From Brevibacillus reuszeri (GTDB taxonomy: Bacteria; Bacillota; Bacilli; Brevibacillales; Brevibacillaceae): 64,000 nucleotides of DNA. Of this stretch, positions 52,311 through 60,819 are shown one piece after another; position 1 is the first letter of the stretch, and each line of letters opens with the position of its first letter. The notes beneath the pieces are model-generated. The model did no database searches. It had not been told where the DNA came from and was given only the letters and a program-made list of their open reading frames with translations. The DNA lies in NCBI RefSeq assembly GCF_001187725.1, contig NZ_LGIQ01000011.1, positions 62,001 through 126,000 of the forward strand, read 5' to 3'. The position numbers and the translations under genes are program-made.

Positions 52311-52324
52311 TGAAAACGCTATAA
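52311..52324. promoter_or_regulatory. Catabolite-responsive element (cre) candidate
   Basis: TGAAAACGCTATAA matches TGWAANCGNTNWCA at all but one position. It overlaps the -35 of the promoter of the regulator at 50936-52249, the place for CcpA repression. Confidence 0.55.
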
Positions 52325-52376
52325 AAATGTTTGATTGTTCAAGCGATTCTTGCTCAGACCTTCCAAAGCAAAGACA

Positions 52377-52408
52377 AAACCGCCAAGAATGACATCCTGG
52401 CGGTTTTG
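52377..52408 (-). terminator. Intrinsic terminator of adhP
   Basis: AAAACCGCCA / TGGCGGTTTT hairpin 19 bases after the stop of the zinc alcohol dehydrogenase gene on the minus strand. Confidence 0.88.
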
Positions 52409-52426
52409 CATATACGGGGCAGTCCC

Positions 52427-53440
52427 TTATTCCATGGTTAAAACGACACGACCATTGATTTGACCTTTTTCCAAACGCTCCAAGACTTCGTTAATTTGAT
52501 CCAGTGGCTGTGTCTCGATGATCGCACGCACCTTGCCGCGAGCAGCAAAGTCCAGTGCTTCTTGCATGTCCTTGCGCGTGCCCACGATGGAGCCTTTTAC
52601 CGTTACACCGTTCAATACGGTATCGAAAATCGGAATAGGCAGCTCGGCATTCGGCAATCCGACTACAACGAGCGATCCGCCGCGTCTTACTGACTTGTAC
52701 GCTTGCTCAAACGCTTTTTTGGTAACAGCAACGCTGATTGCTCCATGCACACCGCCAACCTGCTCCTCAATCGCTTGTACTGGATCTACCTCGCTGCCAT
52801 TGATCGTTACGTCTGCACCCAGCTCTTTTGCCAGCTCCAGTTTTTCCTGGTGAATATCGACAGCTACTACGTTGTAGCCCATCGCCTTGGCATATTGCAG
52901 TGCTACGTGACCCAAGCCACCGATTCCATAAATGGCTACCCATTCGCCTGGCTTTACATTCGCAACCTTCAATGCTTTGTAGGTTGTTACCCCTGCGCAC
53001 AGGATCGGAGCCGCTTCTACATCTCCCAGCTCATCTGGAATCCGTGCCACATACGCTGCCGGAGCCACGCAATATTCAGCGTAAGCACCATCTGCAGAGT
53101 AACCGCCATTGAGCTGCTGCTTGCACAATGTTTCCCAGCCACTCAAGCAATAGTCACACTCTCCGCACGCAGAGAACAGCCATGGAATCCCTACACGATC
53201 GCCCAGCTTCAAGGACGTTACGCCTTCACCCAGTTTTTCGACCACTCCTACGCCTTCATGTCCAGGAATAAGCGGGAGCTTCGGCTTCACTGGCCAGTCC
53301 CCATGTGCCGCATGCAAATCTGTATGGCAAACTCCGCATGTTTTGATTTTTACGAGTACCTCTCCGTGCCCCACCTCAGGAACCGCAACTTCCTTTACCT
53401 CCAGCTTTTGATGAAACTCGTTTACAATCGCTGCTTTCAT
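52427..53440 (-). CDS. adhP: Zinc-dependent alcohol dehydrogenase, AdhP/AdhT type
   Basis: 337 residues. Catalytic zinc site CGVCHTDLHAAHGD (Cys, His), GHEGVGVVE, structural zinc cluster CGECDYCLSGWETLC, and NAD-binding GIGGLGHVALQYAK. Very similar in layout to thermostable Bacillus/Geobacillus ADH-T, which interconverts ethanol and acetaldehyde. ATG 53440 follows AGGAGGAAAG. It is transcribed from a consensus sigma-54 promoter (53491-53507) with a cre site beside it, and lies divergent from an iron ADH, kinase and NtrC-type activator. It might also act on acetaldehyde from the phosphonate pathway, but no direct link is seen. Confidence 0.95.
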   Translation of the reverse strand: MKAAIVNEFHQKLEVKEVAVPEVGHGEVLVKIKTCGVCHTDLHAAHGDWPVKPKLPLIPGHEGVGVVEKLGEGVTSLKLGDRVGIPWLFSACGECDYCLSGWETLCKQQLNGGYSADGAYAEYCVAPAAYVARIPDELGDVEAAPILCAGVTTYKALKVANVKPGEWVAIYGIGGLGHVALQYAKAMGYNVVAVDIHQEKLELAKELGADVTINGSEVDPVQAIEEQVGGVHGAISVAVTKKAFEQAYKSVRRGGSLVVVGLPNAELPIPIFDTVLNGVTVKGSIVGTRKDMQEALDFAARGKVRAIIETQPLDQINEVLERLEKGQINGRVVLTME

Positions 53441-53490
53441 TTTCTTTCCTCCTCTTTTCTCTCTTGGATAGGATGCTGTCTCTTTCTAGT

Positions 53491-53507
53491 AGCAAGCAGC
53501 GTGCCAA
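53491..53507 (-). promoter_or_regulatory. Consensus sigma-54 promoter of adhP
   Basis: Minus strand TTGGCACGCTGCTTGCT, an exact match to the sigma-54 consensus TTGGCACG-N4-TTGCT (-24 TGGCAC, -12 TTGCT). The transcript would start near 53480, 40 bases before the ATG. Such a promoter needs an enhancer-binding activator; the NtrC-type protein at 56134-57582 is the obvious candidate. Confidence 0.85.
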
Positions 53508-53508
53508 C

Positions 53509-53522
53509 TGTAAGCGCTTTAA
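53509..53522. promoter_or_regulatory. Catabolite-responsive element (cre) candidate
   Basis: TGTAAGCGCTTTAA, one mismatch from TGWAANCGNTNWCA, directly upstream of the -24 of the adhP sigma-54 promoter. CcpA bound here could block activator contact. Confidence 0.55.
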
Positions 53523-53579
53523 TCTGTCGCGTTTTTTCTCAGCATTGTGGTTCCGTTTAGCCGAACTTACGGCCCGATG

Positions 53580-53615
53580 AGCCAAAAAAACGGCCCACCT
53601 GCCGAGCTTTTGGCT
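53580..53615. promoter_or_regulatory. Inverted repeat, candidate enhancer for the adhP activator
   Basis: AGCCAAAA (53580-53587) and TTTTGGCT (53608-53615), 73-108 bases upstream of the adhP -24 element, a usual place for a sigma-54 activator site. It also lies 63 bases before the divergent iron ADH gene. Confidence 0.5.
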
Positions 53616-53677
53616 GAAAAAGGGAAATCCCTCTTATTTGCGGTATTACTTAGTAGTGGAAATAAGGGGGAAGAAGC

Positions 53678-54826
53678 ATGCAAATATCCAAATTCATGAC
53701 ACCCGAAATCATTTTTGGAAACCAGTCCATTACCCAGATTGGGGAAAGTCTGCGCAGATTAGGAGCAACCCGCGTCTTTCTCGTCAGTGATCTCGGGGTT
53801 GTAAATGCTGGCTGGACAGAGCGCATTATTTCCTATTTGAAGCAACAGCATCTCGAGTATCACCTATGGACCAACGTGACTGCCAATCCAAAGGATTACG
53901 AAATACATGCAGGGATTGCCGAATATCGCGCCCAGGAATGCAACGCGATTCTGGGGGTAGGCGGCGGCAGCTCTATCGATGCGGCCAAAGCGATTGCTCT
54001 TCTCGCCACGAACGAAGGAAGTATCGTGCAGTACGAGGGCGTCGACAACATTATGCATCCGCTCCCCCCGATGGTGATGGTGCCCACCACTGCTGGCTCC
54101 GGCTCCGAGGTCTCGCAGTTTTCCATCATTGTAGACAGCGCCCGCAAAGTCAAAATGGCCATTATCTCCAAATCCCTCATCCCCGATATTGCCATCATCG
54201 ATCCACAGACGCTGATGACCAAGGATAAGCAGCTCACTGCCAACACAGGCATAGACGTGCTGACTCATGCGATCGAATCGTATATCTCCCTGGCAGCAAC
54301 ACCATTGACAGAGGTGCATTCTCTCCAGGCAATACGGCTTATTGCCAAGCATCTGCGCCCCTCTGTGGCCAGTCAATACAACGCCGAAGCGAAGCAAGCG
54401 CTGGCCATGGCAAGTCTGCAGGCTGGCATCGCCTTTTCCAATGCGATTCTCGGTGCAGTGCACGCCATGTCCCACCAGCTTGGCGGCTTTCTCGATGCGC
54501 CACACGGTGAGGTCAATGCCATCCTTCTCCCCTATGTACTCGAATACAACTATATCGCGGCTCCGGAAAAGTATCGGCAAATCGCCGAATGTCTCGGCGA
54601 GAATACATCTGGGATGAGCGTGCACGACGCTTCACGCTTGACGCTCAAGGCAGTAAAGGAATTGGCGAAGGACCTGGGAGTTCCCGAGTCACTGTCAGCC
54701 ATCGGACTCCATCCAGAGCAGATTGATTTGCTGAGCGCGCATGCTTTGAACGATGTGTGCATGGCAACCAATCCGCGTGATATGAGTGTGCAGGATGTCG
54801 CCGCTCTGTTCCGCCAAGCCCTATAG
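53678..54826 (+). CDS. Iron-containing (group III) alcohol dehydrogenase
   Basis: 382 residues. NAD-binding GVGGGSSIDAAKAIA, MVPTTAGSGSEVSQF, and the metal-site segments TGIDVLTHAIESYIS, GAVHAMSHQLGGF and DAPHGEVNAILLP (Asp and three His). EutG/ErcA-type. It is divergent from adhP and followed 25 bases later by a kinase gene, so redox enzyme and sensor are made together. Likely works on short alcohols or aldehydes. Confidence 0.93.
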   Translation: MQISKFMTPEIIFGNQSITQIGESLRRLGATRVFLVSDLGVVNAGWTERIISYLKQQHLEYHLWTNVTANPKDYEIHAGIAEYRAQECNAILGVGGGSSIDAAKAIALLATNEGSIVQYEGVDNIMHPLPPMVMVPTTAGSGSEVSQFSIIVDSARKVKMAIISKSLIPDIAIIDPQTLMTKDKQLTANTGIDVLTHAIESYISLAATPLTEVHSLQAIRLIAKHLRPSVASQYNAEAKQALAMASLQAGIAFSNAILGAVHAMSHQLGGFLDAPHGEVNAILLPYVLEYNYIAAPEKYRQIAECLGENTSGMSVHDASRLTLKAVKELAKDLGVPESLSAIGLHPEQIDLLSAHALNDVCMATNPRDMSVQDVAALFRQAL

Positions 54827-54851
54827 GAGTTGTTTTTAGAGGAGGTCTATC

Positions 54852-56165
54852 ATGCAAAATAAACAGGAACTTCTGGAAAAGCTGACGGGTATCCAATCCT
54901 CCCGCAAAAGCTACTACAGCGAGCTGATCTACCTCGTCGAGGAGATGAAGAAGAAAAACAAGCAGCTTGCCGTCATCAACCAATTGACGCAAATCCAGAT
55001 CAATGCGACCTGGCCACAAACCAGTATCTATATTGCGACACAGCTCTCCCAGATTCTGCTGTTTGAGCACTTCGCCCTAACCATCGTCAAAGGAGGCATC
55101 CTGTCCTCGTATTTAGCGAAATGGACGGGGGATAGCTGGCAATGCCATACGTTGACCAAATCCGTGCTTGGAGAAGCTCCTTTGTTGATTGAGCAGTATC
55201 ATCTCGATTTGCAGGAGGTGCTGCCCGAGCACCATGCCACTTCTGTCCCACTGCGCAGCCAGCTGAATGAGACATTTGGCTTTTTGACCCTCTTTCGTCG
55301 GGAGGCGCGGCAATCAGACAGGGACGAGACTGATTTGTTCCAGCTCATTGCCAGCCACGTAGGTGTAGCCGTGGAGAATAGCCTGCTGTTTCAGGATGTG
55401 AATGAAAAGATCAAGATTGAGGCCCAGCTCATCCAGTCAGCTAAAATGGCAGCGATTGGCGAGATGGCAGCAGGAATCGCGCATGAGCTAAACAGTCCGT
55501 TAACGGCGATTTTGGGCAATGCGCAATTACTGATGCGCGAGATGACAGATACTCCCGCCGCTCCCTTGATGAAGGACATTTACCAATGCGGGGTGCGCTG
55601 CAAAAAGATCATCCAGAATCTGCTTACCTTTTCCAGACAGGAGGAGTACTTATTCGCAACCATCTCCATTGATGAGGTGGTCGAGGACGTTCTTGGTCTG
55701 ATCGGCTATCAGCTTTCCGTATCTGGTCTGACCGTAAAACGGGAGATGGCTCACCCTCCCCTGTTATTTCACGGGAGCCGCCACCAAATCGAGCAGATTG
55801 TGATCAATCTGTTGCTCAATGCCCGAGATGCACTCGCTGACAAAGAGGACCCGCAAATTACAATCCGCTCCTTCCAGTTGGAAGAGGAAGGCCGTCTATA
55901 CATTGGCCTGTCTGTGCACGATAACGGCTCAGGTATTGCCCCAGAGCTTCTTCAGCAAATATTCCAGCCATTTTACTCCACCAAGGAGCAAACCAAAGGG
56001 ACAGGACTTGGCTTGTCTGTCAGTCTGGGGATTGCGCAAGCACACGGGGGAAAGCTTTTCGCCGAGAGCGAAGAGGGCTGCTACAGTCTGTTTACACTGC
56101 TTTTGCCACAATTAGCAGAAGAGGAGAGCGAGCATGGAGAAGAAACGGATATTGATCGTGGATGA
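54852..56165 (+). CDS. Soluble GAF-domain sensor histidine kinase
   Basis: 437 residues without membrane helices. A coiled N-terminus (1-55) leads to a GAF-like domain (about 55-180, ending SHVGVAVENSLLF), HisKA with GEMAAGIAHELNSPLTAILG (His near 210) and an ATPase domain with VINLLLNARDALAD, VHDNGSGIAPELL, IFQPFYSTKE and GTGLGLSVSLG. GGAGGT precedes ATG 54852. It overlaps the response-regulator gene by 32 bases and must be its partner. The signal may be an alcohol, an aldehyde or redox state. Confidence 0.93.
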   Translation: MQNKQELLEKLTGIQSSRKSYYSELIYLVEEMKKKNKQLAVINQLTQIQINATWPQTSIYIATQLSQILLFEHFALTIVKGGILSSYLAKWTGDSWQCHTLTKSVLGEAPLLIEQYHLDLQEVLPEHHATSVPLRSQLNETFGFLTLFRREARQSDRDETDLFQLIASHVGVAVENSLLFQDVNEKIKIEAQLIQSAKMAAIGEMAAGIAHELNSPLTAILGNAQLLMREMTDTPAAPLMKDIYQCGVRCKKIIQNLLTFSRQEEYLFATISIDEVVEDVLGLIGYQLSVSGLTVKREMAHPPLLFHGSRHQIEQIVINLLLNARDALADKEDPQITIRSFQLEEEGRLYIGLSVHDNGSGIAPELLQQIFQPFYSTKEQTKGTGLGLSVSLGIAQAHGGKLFAESEEGCYSLFTLLLPQLAEEESEHGEETDIDRG

Positions 56166-57582
56166 TGAAACAGAGGTCACCACTTTTTTCACCTATTTTC
56201 TGCGGCAAAAAAACTGCGACGTCATTGTAGCCAATTCAGGCAAGGACGTGGAGCGCTTGCTGCAAAATCAGCGTGAGCCCTTTCATGCCGCATTGGTCGA
56301 TTTGAAATTGCCCGATTCAAACGGACTTGAGCTGCTCAAGCGGATCAAAGCCGTGTTTCCCGGCTGCGAGGTACTAATCATGACAGGCTACAGCACGATC
56401 AAATCAGCGGTGACGGCGATGCAATGGGGAGCCAGAGACTATTTGGAAAAACCGTTTGACGATCTCGATAGTCTGGAAAATGTCATCGCTTCGGTTCTGG
56501 AGTCTTCTTTCCAGCAAGCAGATGAACTATCCCAAGAAGCTGCACAATATGGTATTGTGTATTCACCAGAGAGTCCGATGGCCAAAGTAGCCGCAATCGC
56601 TAAAAAATTAGCAAAAAAAGCAATTCATGTACTGATTGAGGGTGAAACTGGCACCGGGAAGGAATTGATGGCGCGGTTTCTTCACGGGGCAAGCAATCGC
56701 TACCAGCAACCTTTTGTCGCTTTCAACTGCGGGGCTGTTCCTGAATCCCTTTTGGAAAGTGAGCTGTTCGGCTACGAAAAAGGCGCCTTCACGGGAGCGC
56801 TCAAGGCACGCAAAGGCTTATTCGAGCTTGCCCACAATGGCACGTTGTTTCTCGATGAAATTGGTGAAGCCCCCCACTCTATCCAAGTGAAGCTCTTGCG
56901 TACACTTGAGACGGGAGAGTTCATGCGTGTCGGCGGCGAGCAGGTCGGACAGAGCAATATCCGCTTTATTTCTGCCACGAACCGTGATCTTGAGCACGAG
57001 GTGGAAATGAATCGGTTTCGCAGTGATTTACTTTATCGCCTGGAAGGAATCAAGCTGGCTATCCCTCCGTTGCGTGAGCGTGCCCAGGATATCCCCGCAA
57101 TCGCTCATTATTATTTGGAAAAACGCAGTAGTACACCATGCGAGATCGATTCGGAGGCAATGGCGCTTCTCCAGTCTTATCATTGGCCGGGCAATGTGCG
57201 TCAGCTCATCAATGTGCTCAATCAGACGCTTGCCCTGCACGAGTGCCAGGTGCTGCGTTCGGAGCATTTGCCCGCAAGTATTCGCGATAAGGTGAAACGC
57301 CAGACAAGTCTTTCTACTATTTCGTATGGTGGTGTGGAGAACGCCATTGATCAGGAGTGCGAGCGATTTGTGGAGTCGATTACACGCAACGTGAAATCGA
57401 TTGAAGGTTTTGACTTTGAGTACTTAATCAAGCGTATCAAAATGCTTGAGGGCGAAATCGGACGGACAATTATCGAAAAAGGCTTGACCGAGACAAAGGG
57501 CGACAGGCAGCTGTTAAGCAAGAAGCTGAACATCACGAAACGAACGATCCGTTACATTTTAAACGAAAAAGGGGGTGGCTGA
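56134..57582 (+). CDS. NtrC-family sigma-54-dependent response regulator
   Basis: 482 residues. Receiver domain (1-120) with VDDE, phospho-acceptor Asp in ALVDLKLPDSNG, MTGYST and LEKPF; AAA+ domain (about 140-380) with Walker A EGETGTGKELMA, the sigma-54-contacting GAFTGA loop in EKGAFTGALKARKG, and Walker B GTLFLDEIGE; and a C-terminal Fis-type helix-turn-helix (KKLNITKRTIRYIL). ATG 56134 follows GAGGAGAG. It is the likely activator of adhP from the promoter at 53491-53507. Confidence 0.95.
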   Translation: MEKKRILIVDDETEVTTFFTYFLRQKNCDVIVANSGKDVERLLQNQREPFHAALVDLKLPDSNGLELLKRIKAVFPGCEVLIMTGYSTIKSAVTAMQWGARDYLEKPFDDLDSLENVIASVLESSFQQADELSQEAAQYGIVYSPESPMAKVAAIAKKLAKKAIHVLIEGETGTGKELMARFLHGASNRYQQPFVAFNCGAVPESLLESELFGYEKGAFTGALKARKGLFELAHNGTLFLDEIGEAPHSIQVKLLRTLETGEFMRVGGEQVGQSNIRFISATNRDLEHEVEMNRFRSDLLYRLEGIKLAIPPLRERAQDIPAIAHYYLEKRSSTPCEIDSEAMALLQSYHWPGNVRQLINVLNQTLALHECQVLRSEHLPASIRDKVKRQTSLSTISYGGVENAIDQECERFVESITRNVKSIEGFDFEYLIKRIKMLEGEIGRTIIEKGLTETKGDRQLLSKKLNITKRTIRYILNEKGGG

Positions 57583-57613
57583 CGCTGCCCCCAGGTAGGA
57601 GGCTTTGCGCATT

Positions 57614-58864
57614 GTGGCACCGCAAAAACATCATTGGTCAATCTCATCGTTAAAAAGCATTCCAGCTGATGTATCTGTCTCAGCAATTATCGTCGGACTT
57701 ATAGCTACGATGGTTTCCTATGCAGGTCCATTACTGATCGTGTTTCAAGCAGCCAAAGGAGCTGGCCTTAGCGACGGTCTACTCTCCTCGTGGATTTGGG
57801 CGATTTCAATCGGGAGCGGACTGACCGCCATTATTTTAAGTATCTGGTTCAAAACGCCCGTCATCACGGCTTGGTCTACTCCGGGGGCTGTTCTGCTCGT
57901 CTCCAGTCTGACCGTCTATTCTTATGCCGATGCGATTGGCGCTTATATTTTTTCTGCCGTCGTCATTACGCTACTCGGTGTTTCCGGACTTTTTTCTACG
58001 CTGATGAAGTATGTACCGCAGTCGATTACAACGGCTATGCTGGCGGGAATATTGCTTTCTTTTGGAGTCGAGGTGTTCGTCTCGATGCAGCATCTCCCCG
58101 CCCTGGCATTGCCGATGATTTTTTGCTATTTATTCGCCAAGCGCTGGTCTCCGCGTTATGCCGTCGTGCTCACGCTTTTGGTAGGTCTGGTCGTGGCTTT
58201 TGGACTCGGCCGTCTGCATCTGGAGGGCGTACACATCGCTTTGGTCAATCCCATTTTTACGATGCCCAGCTTTTCACTCGATGCCATTATTGGATTAGGG
58301 ATTCCTCTGTGCATCGTTACGATGGCTTCACAAAACGCTCCCGGCATCGGGGTGCTGAAAGCAGATGGCTATGATACGCCAGCGAGTCCGCTTGTGGCAA
58401 CGACCGGTCTTGCCTCTTTGCTGCTCGCTCCGTTTGGCGCTCACGGCATTAATCTGGCCGCGATTACCGCTGCGATCTGCACGGGCAAGGAAGCGCATCC
58501 GGACCACACCAAACGGTATATTTCAGGAATTGCTTGCGGCGCCTTTTATCTCGTGTTCGGGATGTTCGGTGTCACGATCGCCTCAGTGTTCTCTGCAATG
58601 CCAAAAGAACTGATTGCAGTCATTGCCGGTCTGGCTTTATTTGCTTCTCTCAGCTCCAGCCTTGCACAGGCGATGACGGAGCCAAGAGATCGGGAAAGTG
58701 CGCTCGTCACCTTCCTCGTCACGATCTCTGGCATTTCCATCGGCGGAATTGGCGCTGCCTTCTGGGGACTGATTGCCGGTGTTATCACCAATCTGATTTT
58801 GAATGGCGATGTCCGTAAATGGTTTGTCAAAAAAGGGGTTTCTCAGGCTTCGTCAGAGCGGTAG
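57614..58864 (+). CDS. BenE-family benzoate/H+ symporter-like transporter
   Basis: About 416 residues with 11-12 membrane helices. BenE signature segments: TPVITAWSTPGAVLLV, NPIFTMPSFSLDAIIGLGIPL, TMASQNAPGIGVLKADGY and APFGAHGINLAAITAAICTG. GTG 57614 is preferred because GGTAGGAGG lies 11 bases upstream; TTG 57605 is possible. It follows the response-regulator gene by 31 bases and may be the transport part of the same alcohol or aromatic-acid response. Its 3' end overlaps the convergent SDR gene by 22 bases. Confidence 0.88.
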   Translation: MAPQKHHWSISSLKSIPADVSVSAIIVGLIATMVSYAGPLLIVFQAAKGAGLSDGLLSSWIWAISIGSGLTAIILSIWFKTPVITAWSTPGAVLLVSSLTVYSYADAIGAYIFSAVVITLLGVSGLFSTLMKYVPQSITTAMLAGILLSFGVEVFVSMQHLPALALPMIFCYLFAKRWSPRYAVVLTLLVGLVVAFGLGRLHLEGVHIALVNPIFTMPSFSLDAIIGLGIPLCIVTMASQNAPGIGVLKADGYDTPASPLVATTGLASLLLAPFGAHGINLAAITAAICTGKEAHPDHTKRYISGIACGAFYLVFGMFGVTIASVFSAMPKELIAVIAGLALFASLSSSLAQAMTEPRDRESALVTFLVTISGISIGGIGAAFWGLIAGVITNLILNGDVRKWFVKKGVSQASSER

Positions 58865-59730
58865 AAGCCTTGCTCCTCAGCATATCGCCCCCAGTGCGGT
58901 CTGCTTCCATCCCGATCCGTAAAGCCGTATTCGTCAGACAGCCCCCATGTGCTCAGTGTCTTTCCTGACTTCTCTGTAATGGCTGGATCGGATGCGAGGG
59001 CCACGACAGCCTGGCCGATGTAATAAGGGGTTTCAGATACGATGAAGTTCGGATCAATCCCCGCCGCATCTCTCCACGTGGATTCGGTTACGCCAAAATG
59101 ATCGAGCATCGCTTCCGAGCGTAGGAAGCCTGGGGTCAAGGCTACGGCTGTAATGCCATGTGGATGTAATTCTTTTGCCATTGCCTGTGCCAGATGGATT
59201 GTCGAGATTTTTGCGAGACTGTAGTAGAGATTGCCACGGTACCGATAATCAATGCCGTCGGTAATCTCTATGATCAGTCCTGTTTTTCTCTCCAGCATGA
59301 GCGGCACGCCGTAATGACTTGTAATCAAATGTGTATGCACCGCTCTCTCCTGCATCAAAATGCCCGAGGCCAGCTCTTGCTCCCAAAATGGTTTCTCCCA
59401 TGCCGTTAACCCATCTCCGCCCCAAATATCATTGACCAGCACATCCAGCTGCCCGTTTTGTTCCAGCTTCACTCGCTCAAACAATGCCTTCACTTCTTCG
59501 GGCTGTGTATGATCTACACGAACCGCAATCCCTTGTCCACCCGCTACCGTAACCAGCTCAGCTGTTTCCTCGATCGTCTCCGTACGCGCCATATCGGACA
59601 TTTGCTCTCTTGTGCTTCGTCCGGTTACGTACACAGTCGCTCCCGCTTCTCCAAGTCCTACTGCAATTCCTCGCCCAGCTCCACGTGTACCGCCTGCTAC
59701 CAGCGCTACTTTTCCTTGCAACGGCTTCAT
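58843..59730 (-). CDS. Short-chain dehydrogenase/reductase
   Basis: 295 residues. Rossmann motif VAGGTRGAGRGIAVGLG, VNDIWGG, a catalytic-type IIEITDGIDYRYRGNLYYSLAKIS (Tyr and Lys of YxxxK), and ALTPGFLRSEAML. ATG 59730 follows AAAGAGGTG. It is one of the large C-terminally extended SDRs common in Bacilli. Divergent from the WYL regulator and probably repressed by it through the operator at 59790-59812. Substrate unknown. Confidence 0.88.
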   Translation of the reverse strand: MKPLQGKVALVAGGTRGAGRGIAVGLGEAGATVYVTGRSTREQMSDMARTETIEETAELVTVAGGQGIAVRVDHTQPEEVKALFERVKLEQNGQLDVLVNDIWGGDGLTAWEKPFWEQELASGILMQERAVHTHLITSHYGVPLMLERKTGLIIEITDGIDYRYRGNLYYSLAKISTIHLAQAMAKELHPHGITAVALTPGFLRSEAMLDHFGVTESTWRDAAGIDPNFIVSETPYYIGQAVVALASDPAITEKSGKTLSTWGLSDEYGFTDRDGSRPHWGRYAEEQGFYRSDEA

Positions 59731-59789
59731 AAAAAAACACCTCTTTCGTATTGATTGATTGTTAGCCATGCATTCAGTCTACAAAAGCA

Positions 59790-59812
59790 AATATGACAAC
59801 TGCTGTCATATT
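59790..59812. promoter_or_regulatory. Perfect inverted repeat operator between SDR and WYL genes
   Basis: AATATGACA-(5)-TGTCATATT, nine perfect base pairs, centred between the divergent genes. Likely binding site of the WYL-domain regulator. Confidence 0.7.
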
Positions 59813-59871
59813 CGATACGATAAGATAAAAGAAATCAAACGGAGAGATTATTTCCAGCAGGAGGGAGTCCA

Positions 59872-60819
59872 TTGCGGGCAGATCGGTTACTATCTATTTT
59901 GCTGCTTTTACAAAATCATGAGCGGCTGACATCAAAAGAGCTGGCAGAGAGACTGGAGGTATCGGAGCGAACGATTCATCGCGATATGGAGGCTTTGAGC
60001 GGAGCGGGAGTACCCGTCTATTCCGAGCGGGGCGCTGGCGGTGGATGGTCGTTGTCCCATGGATACCGAAGCAATCTGACGGGTTTGAAAACGGAGGAGC
60101 TGCTTTCACTCCTGCTCGCCTCCCCTACTGCGCTACTGCGCGATCTCGGGATGGATACAAGCTTTGATGATGCCCTATCGAAGCTGGAATCGGCCCTGCC
60201 GAAAACGGTTCAGCAAAGCGCGGATCACGTCCGGGAGCGACTCCATATTGACGGGGCAGGCTGGCATCAATCGGATGAAAGCTTTCCTTTTTTGACGCTG
60301 ATCCAGGAAGCTGTCTGGCAGGAAAGAGAGCTGCTGATTCGCTACAATCGGGACGGCACCGAAGTAGAACGGCTGATTCACCCACTCGGGCTGGTCGCAA
60401 AGCGGAGCGTCTGGTATTTGGTCGCACAAGTCGAGGCGGATTTGCGCACGTATCGCATTTCTCGCTTCATCGCTGTACAAATGTTAGAGGAATCATTCGT
60501 TCGTCCGACGGACTTTGATCTGGCGACCTATTGGGAGCAATCGACGAGGGACTTCAAGGCATCACTGCCCCGCTACCCTGCACGCATTTTGGTACGCGAA
60601 CAGATAATTGCTCGTCTGGCAGCGGAGCGCTATATAAAAATAGCCTCGACCCAGTCTATCGAGAATGACTGGATCGAGGCTGAAGTGGAATTCCATACAC
60701 TCGAATCAGCAAGTGAGATTGTCCTTGCCTATGGAGCGTACATCAAGGTGATAGAGCCTGCCGAGCTACGTGAGAAAATCATTGCGATCGCAACAGCTAC
60801 TATCAATCTTTATCATTAA
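59872..60819 (+). CDS. WYL-domain (YafY-type) transcriptional regulator
   Basis: 315 residues. N-terminal HTH_11 winged helix (LTSKELAERLEVSERTIHRDMEAL) followed by a WYL domain (about 140-205: IRYNRDGTEVERLIHPLGL, SVWYLVAQVE, YRISRF) and a WCX-type C-terminus. TTG 59872 follows GGAGGGAG. Divergent to the SDR gene. Effector unknown. Confidence 0.92.
   Translation: MRADRLLSILLLLQNHERLTSKELAERLEVSERTIHRDMEALSGAGVPVYSERGAGGGWSLSHGYRSNLTGLKTEELLSLLLASPTALLRDLGMDTSFDDALSKLESALPKTVQQSADHVRERLHIDGAGWHQSDESFPFLTLIQEAVWQERELLIRYNRDGTEVERLIHPLGLVAKRSVWYLVAQVEADLRTYRISRFIAVQMLEESFVRPTDFDLATYWEQSTRDFKASLPRYPARILVREQIIARLAAERYIKIASTQSIENDWIEAEVEFHTLESASEIVLAYGAYIKVIEPAELREKIIAIATATINLYH

Noticed and set aside
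53620..53677. Sigma-54 promoter for the iron ADH gene
   Set aside because: TTGGCT occurs, but no GC element lies at the required ten-base spacing.
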